This document shows, in pieces, positions 36,901-44,144 of a stretch of 64,000 nucleotides of DNA. Source of the DNA: Pedobacter puniceum (GTDB taxonomy: Bacteria; Bacteroidota; Bacteroidia; Sphingobacteriales; Sphingobacteriaceae); assembly GCF_009674685.1 (NCBI RefSeq), contig NZ_WKJI01000001.1:186001-250000 (forward strand), read 5' to 3'. Below the pieces are notes generated by a model, which was not told where the DNA came from, ran no database searches, and saw nothing but the letters and a program-made list of their open reading frames with translations. Within the stretch, counting starts at the first letter, position 1. Each line of letters begins with the position of its first letter. Made by a program: the position numbers and the translations under genes.

Positions 36901-38412
36901 GCTTGGGTTAAGATTAGCTATACCATTAAAATCAAGCTTTAAATTTTTATCATTAACTTTTACTTTACCGTCAAAAAGTTGCTTGTTAATGGTGCCATCA
37001 ACCTTAATATTGCTGTAACGATAACCTTTAAAATCAAAATATTTTACAGATGCTGCAACTTCTTCATAAAGGTTATTCAGCTCAAAATCTCTTCCTTTTA
37101 CATCAACCGTAAAGCTTGTACGATTTAAAGTAGACTGGTTTGTGAGCTCCCCAATATTAAAATCAAAAGCTTGTAAGTTACCCGTATAAGAAGGAATACC
37201 AGCTTTGTCAATTTTCATGTTGATGTCTGATTTTAATCTGCCTAGTTTAGTTTTAAACTCTCCATAGGCAATAAAATCATTTTGGAAACCGGTAAACTGT
37301 CCATTGAAATTGATGTTACCAAATTTATCAATAATAGCAGGGATTGCTTTTACTTTATGAGCAGTAGCTTTTCCTAAGATATAATCAATATCTTTTTTAT
37401 TGCTATAAACTTGGTCAAACCTGAGGTCTAAGAAAGTGTTATCCCAATCTGGTAAACCTCGTAAATTAAAGTCTCCTTTTATATAAGTTGCTTGCCCGGC
37501 TTTTATGGTTAAATCTCTGGCCTTTAGATTATTAATGCGCCCTTTTATATTTCCAGTTACATCTAAAACTAATTCCATTTTAGCCAACTGTGGGGCAAAA
37601 TAGGCGATATCTTTAGCTACAACTTTTGCGTTTTTAAAATGTGCTTCAACAGTTACTTTATTATTAAAATCCTGAAAATCTTTAAAGCTTTTAAAACGCA
37701 TACTATAATAATCAGTTAGCGTGGTGCTTGGCGTTTGTAAAAGCATATTTTCTACCGTAATGCTATTGGTATCAATAGTTAAAGCGCCAGTAAGATTATT
37801 TAAAACAAAACCTGTTTTCTCCTTAAATCGGAGTTTATTGATTTGAGCTTTGAAAAGATGGTTTTTGGTGTCTAAATCATTAATATCTGCACTAAAATTC
37901 CATAAATGTATATTGTTATAATCAATACCTTCTTTATAAACTATTTGAGATAGGTAGTTGATATACCTAAAGTCTAAATTTTTGATGATAATGTTGTTTA
38001 GACTAAAGTTGAAGGGGCGTTTTTTAGTGGTGTCAACTTTGCCAGAATCAAAGTAATTGATGATAAAGGTTAAGTTAGTAGTGCTATCTTTATAAGATTT
38101 CAAGAAGAACTTAGCATCGGTAAGTTCTACATAGTCTAAATCAATTTTTCTTTCAGAAAATGGAGCAAAATAATCTATATCAACTTCTAGTTCTGGCGCT
38201 AGTAAAAGTGTATCACCTTCTAAATCCTCAACCAATAGCCCCTCTAATACTAAAGATTTGAAGGGCTTTAAATACAAAGAATTAATTTCTATACGGGTTT
38301 TAAGCTCATCAGCTAAGAAAGAAGCGGCTTTTTTTGCTGCCCAAGTTTGTACAGGTTTAAATTGCAAAGAAAAAATAAGTGTTCCTATCATCAAGATGAT
38401 AGTTAATAACAC
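33976..38412 (-). CDS. TamB-like translocation/assembly module protein (DUF490)
   Basis: A 1478-residue, mostly beta-strand AsmA/TamB-type protein anchored in the inner membrane by one N-terminal helix and spanning the periplasm. Such proteins form lipid-transport bridges or work with the Omp85 protein TamA. The TamB domain occupies about the last 450 residues (for example GKGDGQLRLRITSLGDFEMFGDYIINEG and NVRSQNEIGGSYSFFNNRLRITGNF). The GTG at 38412 is the only standard start near the 5' end, but a basic stretch typical of the cytosolic end (KSKIIKKVFKISLY) is encoded upstream in the same frame before a stop at 38464-38466. The true start may thus be a non-standard codon such as ATT. Confidence 0.92.
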   Translation of the reverse strand: MLLTIILMIGTLIFSLQFKPVQTWAAKKAASFLADELKTRIEINSLYLKPFKSLVLEGLLVEDLEGDTLLLAPELEVDIDYFAPFSERKIDLDYVELTDAKFFLKSYKDSTTNLTFIINYFDSGKVDTTKKRPFNFSLNNIIIKNLDFRYINYLSQIVYKEGIDYNNIHLWNFSADINDLDTKNHLFKAQINKLRFKEKTGFVLNNLTGALTIDTNSITVENMLLQTPSTTLTDYYSMRFKSFKDFQDFNNKVTVEAHFKNAKVVAKDIAYFAPQLAKMELVLDVTGNIKGRINNLKARDLTIKAGQATYIKGDFNLRGLPDWDNTFLDLRFDQVYSNKKDIDYILGKATAHKVKAIPAIIDKFGNINFNGQFTGFQNDFIAYGEFKTKLGRLKSDINMKIDKAGIPSYTGNLQAFDFNIGELTNQSTLNRTSFTVDVKGRDFELNNLYEEVAASVKYFDFKGYRYSNIKVDGTINKQLFDGKVKVNDKNLKLDFNGIANLNPSLPEFKFKAQIRQANLHKLNLYKDTIQIDADFTTDFTGNSLDNIQGNLELSQVKATTKDSSFVIDSVYLRARGIGKDRLLALSSDIGDASIKGQYDLATLPSAFKTVIKKYIPSLKTKIVPPKDQNFEFNIDLKNFDYVSNIFFPQLKIPERGVFNGKFDSKNNLVNLNGYVKTIKYNNMVFNNLIIDQNTNPKSFEAILSLDKVEFSENGLFVQNIVLQNTLKSDSLTFNVKLSDKDAVNQLDLYGLVEFGSDTLAKVSVLPSDIIIDNQIWKVEDKASIKFEENKTIIEGFELSNSTQLVAVNGAISASEDDLLEVVIENLQMSSLSQLTKNFGVELKGVMNGTANMSAILGNPNIGADITVDSLRYNRTEIGFVNLTSAYDNEENNINIKASVEKNEKKTTDITGIIDFKSETNNLDLVMSLDQTELILFEPFVKSLITKLKGNISSDLKITGKFSNPQIDGDVKLINAGFMVNYLKTAYTINDDVSIDNSLIQIEDLEIVDAFKNKAIANGSVDLKNPSNPLLDISVKANNFMALNTTSKDNGIYYGTAFGTGTFTFKGRTDAMNINIKAKTEEGTVFTIPLNNASTVGNNDFITYVAKDTSLNKTKKENFFNGLTMEFELEVGQSSVTNILTEVGNLSGKGDGQLRLRITSLGDFEMFGDYIINEGKFDFTANNVINKTFDIRKGGTIRWTGDPSDANINLNAVYSTRTSLLPLYQAAGTTLPDDQRNLRVLAEAEMMLKGSLLNPDITFNLAFPNNTDIKTRLQGYLDNEDNEAQQVINLVVRNSFNGNSGAGIGFTNNDLLGSGLELAFSKINNIISQSLNIKNLDINVRSQNEIGGSYSFFNNRLRITGNFVNNRYSNDVLNNNLLNSNLNDLTRDVEMSFNINKDGSFVAKSFQRPTNQDLFNLNTDLYVNGFGLVYTQEYDTFKEFIRNTFARGKREAESKENAEDRRKTLSKPIIVTPKEEEEN

Positions 38413-38473
38413 ATAAAGCGATATTTTGAATACTTTTTTAATAATTTTGCTTTTAAACTTTATCTAATAACTT

Positions 38474-39493
38474 GTGGCAATAATTCTCGGAATAGAATCT
38501 TCTTGTGATGAAACCTCGGCATCTGTATGTATAGACGGCGTAATAGCATCTAATATTATAGCAAACCAAACTATTCATCATCAATATGGTGGTGTAGTAC
38601 CAGAATTAGCTTCCAGAGTACATCAACAAAATATTATTCCGGCTGTTCACCAGGCCATAGTTGAAGCAAAAATAAATAAAAATCAGATAGATGCAGTAGC
38701 TTTTACACGCGGCCCTGGTTTATTAGGCTCTTTATTAGTGGGAACCTCTTTTGCCAAGGCTTTTGCTCTAGCAAATGAAATACCATTAGTAGAGGTAAAC
38801 CATATGCAGGCACATATTTTAGCTCATTTTATCCCCAACCAAAGAGAGGATAAAAAGCTTCCTGAGTTTCCTTTTATTTGCTTAACAGTTTCTGGAGGGC
38901 ACACCCAAATTGTTTTGGTTAAAGATTATTTTGAGATGGAGATTCTAGGAGAAACTACAGATGATGCCGCAGGCGAAGCTTTTGATAAAACAGCAAAAAT
39001 TCTTGAACTGCCTTATCCAGGAGGGCCTTTAATAGACCAATATGCTAAAACGGGTAATCCACACGCTTATCAATTTCCAGAACCACAAATACCGGGCTTA
39101 AATTTTAGTTTTAGCGGCTTAAAAACTTCTATTCTGTATTTTGTTAGAGATAACGTAAAGCAAAACCCCAATTTTATTCAAGAAAATCTAGCCGATATTT
39201 GTGCTTCAGTACAGCATCGTATTGTCTCTATCTTGTTAAACAAGCTTAAAAAAGCTGCTCAAGAACATCAAATTAAAGATATTGCCATTGCTGGCGGAGT
39301 ATCAGCAAATTCTGGCCTACGTACCGCTTTAACAGCCTTGGCGCAGCAAAAAGGCTGGAATGTTTTTATCCCAAAATTTGAATATTGTACAGACAATGCG
39401 GCCATGATTGCCATTGCTGGTTATTATAAGTTTTTGAAAAAAGATTTTGTTGGCCAAGATGTTGCGCCTTTAGCTCGTATGCCTATCGTATGA
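38474..39493 (+). CDS. tsaD: tRNA N6-threonylcarbamoyladenosine transferase TsaD
   Basis: Transfers the threonylcarbamoyl group to A37 of ANN-reading tRNAs, with TsaB and TsaE. The N-terminal ASKHA motif is GIESSCDETSASV, the metal-binding HMQAH site is at about 111-115, and TVSGGHTQIVLV and AGGVSANSGLR are also family hallmarks. The length (339) is standard. The start is GTG at 38474, 61 bases from the divergent tamB gene. A TAnnTTTG match (TAATTTTG) lies at 38442-38449 and could serve as its promoter. The stop overlaps the start of the next gene by 4 bases. Confidence 0.97.
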   Translation: MAIILGIESSCDETSASVCIDGVIASNIIANQTIHHQYGGVVPELASRVHQQNIIPAVHQAIVEAKINKNQIDAVAFTRGPGLLGSLLVGTSFAKAFALANEIPLVEVNHMQAHILAHFIPNQREDKKLPEFPFICLTVSGGHTQIVLVKDYFEMEILGETTDDAAGEAFDKTAKILELPYPGGPLIDQYAKTGNPHAYQFPEPQIPGLNFSFSGLKTSILYFVRDNVKQNPNFIQENLADICASVQHRIVSILLNKLKKAAQEHQIKDIAIAGGVSANSGLRTALTALAQQKGWNVFIPKFEYCTDNAAMIAIAGYYKFLKKDFVGQDVAPLARMPIV

Positions 39494-41493
39494 GGTATTT
39501 TACCCATAAAAGAAAACTAAGCGGGCTTGCTATTATTTTAGCTGGATTTTTTCTTTTGGTTTTTCAGCACTTATTTGCTTACACCGGACATTTTGGTTTT
39601 GATGATTTAAATTATGCAGAGCTAGCTCATGCTTTTTTTCAAAAGCAGCCTATCTGGGATAATACTTTTACATTTCGATTTGGTATTGTCGTTCCTTTAG
39701 GGATTTTATACTGGCTTTTTGGTGTTTCTGATGGTGTTTCTATCATTTTTCCCATGTTGGTTTCCTTGGGTTTATTGCTATTAGTTTATGATCATCTAAA
39801 AGGAGAAACCTATAAAACTTGGATAGCCACAGCTATTTTACTTTCAAACCCTTGGATAACTTTTTATAGCGACAAAATTGGAGTAGATATTCCGATTACC
39901 TTTTTCATATTGCTAGCTATTACTTTCTTATATAAAGTAAAATATAGTGTTTATTGGCAAAGAAAGCAGGTTTTAAGTGGTCTCCTGTTTACAAGTACTA
40001 TTTTCTTAGGTTTATTAACCAAAGAAACTATTTGGTTTATATTTCCGCTAATTGTTTTTTTCTTTATTGTTGATTTAGTAAGACTTCAGCGAGTAAAATT
40101 TTGGTTTAGCGCTATACTTTCGTTGAGCTTATTATTGGCTGTTTATTTTTATTGGCAATATTTACAATTTGGTAATTGGTTTTATAGGTTCGAACTCATC
40201 CAAAAATATGATAATACCAATTTATGCTCTTACGATAGACAACCTTTAGAGGTGGTTTTAAATCGTGTTAGTTACGAGTTATTTCTTCACTTTTTTAAAG
40301 AAGCTGCTTTTATATTGCCTGTTTTAGCGGTGTTTTTATGCTTAACCAAACACACTTTTACCAATAGCAGAACTAAAGAGAACTTTTGGCTTTTAAGCGC
40401 TATCATTCTTATTTTAACTGCTAATTTTTGGAGTATTTCTTATCATTCTTACCATCCGTTATGCGTTGATATCAGACATTATTTATTCATTATGCCTGTA
40501 TCTGCTATAGCTATTGCTCATCATTATAAAAAGCTGTTTAGATTTTGGCCAATTATTTTCCTTTTGGCTACAAGTATGCTCGTTATTATTTTGGATGAAT
40601 ACTGGGATATAAAGACTGTTGCTATCTATCAAGCAGTTTCTTTAATTCTAATTTTTGGTTTGATGCTAGTATTTAAGAAACATCAAAAGTATATTTTCTT
40701 AGGTATTGCTTTGTTGCCTTTGCTTAATGTATTTGTTCAGAAGAAATCGTCTGATGAGTATAATTATGCTGAACAAAGATTAATAGCTCAAAAATTCATC
40801 AGAGATAAGAAAAATACAACGGTTTATGCTTCAGAGACCCAAATTAGACTGTTTAAATATTATTTAGGTTTTCAATTTGATAGGATAAAATTAATTCCAT
40901 ACGAAAACTTCCAAAAGCTTGAAGATGGCTATCATTATTGGAATTATCATGCTGCTTATGCTGCTGGAGAATTAGATTTTGTGCCCCCTCAAGTAAATCA
41001 CTTTTCTGCATCAGAAAATCAACTTTTAGATACACGTGATATAAAGATTTGGCGCATCAATAAAAAAGATTTAGAAGATAAGCAAGAATTTTACGAAGCT
41101 AAAAAGTCTTCTTTATGGGAGGGCTTTACAGCCGATACAGTTGTGATAAAACCTCAAGATGAGTTTGGTCCAACTTTTAAAACAACCATTAATCCGGATA
41201 CGAAAAGAATAAATATCTCAGTTAAATGGAGATTAAGAAAAAGGGATATGAAAGGGGCAACCTTGATTTTTACTTTAGAAGAGCAAGGTAAAATGATTTT
41301 TTGGAAGCCATTTAGTATATATTCTGATAGGGCCGTGGTAGATAATTGGTATGTATTGTATAAGTCTGTTAGGTTTGAAAATTTTAAGATTTCTAAACAG
41401 GCAGAACTTAAAGTTTATATTTGGAATAATTTTAAAACAGAATTGGAAATTGCCGAAGCTAGCGTTTCCTTAGTAAGAGCTCATAAAGATTAA
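39490..41493 (+). CDS. GT39/ArnT-like membrane glycosyltransferase
   Basis: This integral membrane protein of 667 residues has about 10-11 hydrophobic segments in the first 420 residues and a soluble C-terminal domain. An acidic pair in the first external loop (HFGFDDLNYAELAHAF, about 34-49) and the TKETIW and YSDKIGVDIP segments fit the dolichyl-phosphate-mannose/ArnT (GT-C) superfamily. Such enzymes move sugars from polyprenyl phosphate to lipids or proteins. The acceptor is unknown; the C-terminal beta-rich domain is not recognised. Its ATG overlaps the tsaD stop in ATGA, and pth starts 2 bases after it, so translation is coupled. Confidence 0.8.
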   Translation: MRYFTHKRKLSGLAIILAGFFLLVFQHLFAYTGHFGFDDLNYAELAHAFFQKQPIWDNTFTFRFGIVVPLGILYWLFGVSDGVSIIFPMLVSLGLLLLVYDHLKGETYKTWIATAILLSNPWITFYSDKIGVDIPITFFILLAITFLYKVKYSVYWQRKQVLSGLLFTSTIFLGLLTKETIWFIFPLIVFFFIVDLVRLQRVKFWFSAILSLSLLLAVYFYWQYLQFGNWFYRFELIQKYDNTNLCSYDRQPLEVVLNRVSYELFLHFFKEAAFILPVLAVFLCLTKHTFTNSRTKENFWLLSAIILILTANFWSISYHSYHPLCVDIRHYLFIMPVSAIAIAHHYKKLFRFWPIIFLLATSMLVIILDEYWDIKTVAIYQAVSLILIFGLMLVFKKHQKYIFLGIALLPLLNVFVQKKSSDEYNYAEQRLIAQKFIRDKKNTTVYASETQIRLFKYYLGFQFDRIKLIPYENFQKLEDGYHYWNYHAAYAAGELDFVPPQVNHFSASENQLLDTRDIKIWRINKKDLEDKQEFYEAKKSSLWEGFTADTVVIKPQDEFGPTFKTTINPDTKRINISVKWRLRKRDMKGATLIFTLEEQGKMIFWKPFSIYSDRAVVDNWYVLYKSVRFENFKISKQAELKVYIWNNFKTELEIAEASVSLVRAHKD

Positions 41494-41495
41494 AG

Positions 41496-42071
41496 ATGAA
41501 ATACCTAATTGTTGGTCTTGGAAATATAGGTCCTGAGTATGCTGATAATCGCCATAATATAGGTTTTATGGTGTTGGATGAATTAGCAAAACAAGAAAAT
41601 GCTAAATTTTCTATGTTAAAGCTAGCTTATTATACAGAGGTTTCTTTTAAAGGCCGAATGCTGCATCTAATAAAACCAACTACTTATATGAATTTGAGTG
41701 GCAAAGCTGTTAGTTATTGGATGAAAGAACTAAAAATCCCGATAGAAAATGTTTTGGTAGTTGTTGATGATTTAGCCATTCCTTTCGGTTCTATCAAGCT
41801 GAAACCAAAAGGCAGCCCAGCCGGACATAATGGTTTAAAAAGTATTGAAGGTTTGTTAGGTTCTAACGAGTATAGTCGCATTAAATTTGGTATTAGTGAT
41901 CATTTCCCAAAAGGCCGCCAGGCTGATTATGTTTTAAGTGGTTTTGACCAAGATGAGCTACCCGATTTACCCGCTTTGATAGAGCGTTCTATTGCTATCA
42001 TCAAGAGCTTTGTAACAGTTGGTGCAGAACTTACCATGACTAATTTTAATAACTTGAAACTGCCTAAGTAA
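41496..42071 (+). CDS. pth: Peptidyl-tRNA hydrolase
   Basis: Releases peptides from prematurely dissociated peptidyl-tRNA. The 191 residues carry all family motifs: NRHNIGFMVLDEL with the catalytic His near 21, KPTTYMNLSGKAV, VVDDLAIPFG with the conserved Asp, and KGSPAGHNGLKSIEGLLGS. It is the third gene of the tsaD-GT39-pth operon. Confidence 0.96.
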   Translation: MKYLIVGLGNIGPEYADNRHNIGFMVLDELAKQENAKFSMLKLAYYTEVSFKGRMLHLIKPTTYMNLSGKAVSYWMKELKIPIENVLVVVDDLAIPFGSIKLKPKGSPAGHNGLKSIEGLLGSNEYSRIKFGISDHFPKGRQADYVLSGFDQDELPDLPALIERSIAIIKSFVTVGAELTMTNFNNLKLPK

Positions 42072-42820
42072 GCTTTTTATTTTTGTGGATTTAAGAAAAA
42101 CTAACTATTACGCAAAGGGCTTTCTTACCCTAGCCGGGTATCGGCTTCTTTCTTTTCCTTGATGAAAGGAAACAAAAACGAGGAACGAGTTTATGAATGC
42201 CTAAGAAAAACTATAAACAAAAAATGAATAAATCAAGGCTGATGAATATTTGTTGTTTCATCTAAATAAATCTTCATCCACAATCCTGAGTGGTGGGAGT
42301 GGTTTTACTTGATGAAGGTATCTACAACACCCGTCGGATTGTTTTCTGCCAGTTTTTTATTAAAGTTTATGCAAAAGATTTATTTGACTCCAATCCAAAT
42401 CTTCATAGGCCATCATTCGTTGTAGGTAAGTTTGATTTAATATGAGTGGAATTTCCTAAATATTCGCTCTTGACTTACTTTCTACTCAGTACTTTATACT
42501 TTCTACTTCCAGAAAGGAACAACCATTCAAAAATCACAGCCTAACCCGAAACGCATGAGCAATCCCCCAGAGCCGGAAAGACGAAAAATCAGAAGCAGAA
42601 ATAATTACAATCTTGCACAACCAAGCCTATAGCGAATGCGGTTTTGCGTTCGAGTTTATAAAAACTTTCATAAAGCATAAATGAGCAAAAATAAGCGCTC
42701 ACTGTTTTTGAGTGTACATAGGCCTTGTGCGGCAAAGGCTCCTGCGGGATTGTTCAGGACTTTTGGTTCCTTTTGGTCCCGCAAAAGGAACGAGCCTAGC
42801 CGGCGATAGAGGCGGATAAT
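42072..42820. other. Hairpin-rich non-coding stretch
   Basis: No credible gene in about 750 bases on either strand. Visible structure includes TTTCCTT/AAGGAAA (42154-42172), AGCCG/CGGCT around 42132-42146, CGAATGC/GCGTTCG around 42634-42654 and a perfect 10-bp stem GTTCCTTTTG/CAAAAGGAAC (42766-42791). The TAGCCGG motif occurs twice (around 42130 and 42797). The end flows into the tandem repeats. It looks like intergenic repeat material. Confidence 0.6.
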
Positions 42821-43132
42821 TTTTCTTATAAAAGATTCCTAAACTATAATATGGTTTACGACTCATCGATGTAATCGAGAAACCATATTAAGCACTCGTT
42901 ACAAACGAGCGCAAGAAAAGAATTTTCTTATAAAAGATTTCTAAACTAAATATGGTTACGACTTTATCGATGTAATCGAGAAACCATATTAAGCACTCGT
43001 TACAAACGAGCGCAAGAAAAGAAGAGCGGATAGTTTTTCTTATAAAAGATTTCCAAACTATAATATGGTTACGACTCATCGATGTAATCGAGAAACCATT
43101 TTAAGCACTCGTTAGAAACGAGCGCAAGAAAA
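42821..43132. repeat. Three tandem imperfect repeats of about 98 bp with internal hairpins
   Basis: Units run 42821-42919, 42923-43020 and 43035-43132. Each begins TTTTCTTATAAAAGATT and ends AACGAGCGCAAGAAAA. Inside, ATATGGTT pairs with AACCATAT across about 20 bases that contain CGAT/ATCG, and CTCGTT pairs with AACGAG over a 3-base loop. Units 1 and 3 are also preceded by GCGGATA. The third copy has C/G changes such as CGTTAGAAACG. The 63-codon ORF on the minus strand across them is not regarded as a gene. Confidence 0.88.
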
Positions 43133-43136
43133 TTTT

Positions 43137-44132
43137 CTATAAACTCAATTGAAGCTTATCAAGCTCGGTACTGATAAACTTAATCTCTTCTTTTGATAAT
43201 TGTACCCTTGCAGCTTTAGCATTTTCTACCGCTTGTTTTGCGTTTCTGGCACCAACTAAGGCTATGGTAATACCTGGTTGTTCTAACGTCCAACGGAGTA
43301 CAATTTGAGAAACCAACATATTTCTTTCATCTGCTAAAGGTTTTATCTTATTTAAGAAAGCATCAACTTTAACTAAGTTTTCATCTTTAAAGAAATATAT
43401 TCCAGCTCTATGGTCGCCTTGATTAAAAACATGACCTGGTTTCATTTTACCTGTAAGTAAGCCTCTTTCTAAAGGGCTATAAGCCAAAATGCCTTTGTCA
43501 TGAGCTAAACAATAAGGAACTATTTCTTGCTCAATATCTCTTTTAACCATGCTATATGGTATTTGATTAGAAGCTAGTTTGATGTATTTCTCCGCCTCAG
43601 TCATTTGTGCTACATCGTAGTTACAAACACCCGCATACCTTACTTTCCCTGCTTTAATTAACTCTTCCACGGCTTCCATGGTTTCTTGTATTGGCGTTGT
43701 AACATCTGGCCAATGAATTTGATAAAGGTCTATATAATCTGTACCTAATCTTTTAAGAGAATCTTCACATTCTTTAATGATACTTTCTTTGGCAGCATAT
43801 TTATAAATATCTATATCCTTACCAAAATTATCTACACTTTTAAAACCAAAATCGCCTTTGTTATCATCCCAACGCATCCCAAATTTGGTGAGTATTTGTA
43901 CTTTATCTCTGTTTAATTCTTTTAGAGCTTTACCTACCAAAACCTCACTATGGCCTTGCCCATAAATAGGAGCTGTATCAATTGCGCTTACACCTTCATC
44001 ATAAGCAGCCAGCATAGCTTTAATAGCTTCTTGGTCATCTGCACCACCCCACATCCATCCGCCAGCTGCCCAAGCACCAAAAGTAATTACGGGTAATTCT
44101 AAATCTGTATCTCCTAGTTTTCTGTATTGCAT
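43137..44132 (-). CDS. Aldo/keto reductase
   Basis: An NADPH-dependent oxidoreductase of 331 residues with a TIM-barrel fold. The catalytic tetrad is seen in AIDTAPIYGQGHSE (Asp, Tyr), ILTKFG (Lys) and YQIHWPD (His). The cofactor-binding end shows ALVGARNAKQ. It is the last gene of a minus-strand operon with the TonB receptor and the sugar dehydrogenase (gaps of 12 and 9 bases), which suggests oxidation/reduction of a sugar-like compound; the substrate is unknown. The stop codon abuts the repeat array. Confidence 0.94.
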   Translation of the reverse strand: MQYRKLGDTDLELPVITFGAWAAGGWMWGGADDQEAIKAMLAAYDEGVSAIDTAPIYGQGHSEVLVGKALKELNRDKVQILTKFGMRWDDNKGDFGFKSVDNFGKDIDIYKYAAKESIIKECEDSLKRLGTDYIDLYQIHWPDVTTPIQETMEAVEELIKAGKVRYAGVCNYDVAQMTEAEKYIKLASNQIPYSMVKRDIEQEIVPYCLAHDKGILAYSPLERGLLTGKMKPGHVFNQGDHRAGIYFFKDENLVKVDAFLNKIKPLADERNMLVSQIVLRWTLEQPGITIALVGARNAKQAVENAKAARVQLSKEEIKFISTELDKLQLSL

Positions 44133-44144
44133 AATTTTAATTAT

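Noticed and set aside
42888-43079. 63-codon minus-strand reading frame across the repeats
   Set aside because: It runs through the hairpin units, has no recognisable protein pattern, and its codons repeat only because the DNA does.
42821-43132. CRISPR array
   Set aside because: Only three units of about 98 bp that repeat almost entirely; there are no unique spacers of constant length and no cas genes.
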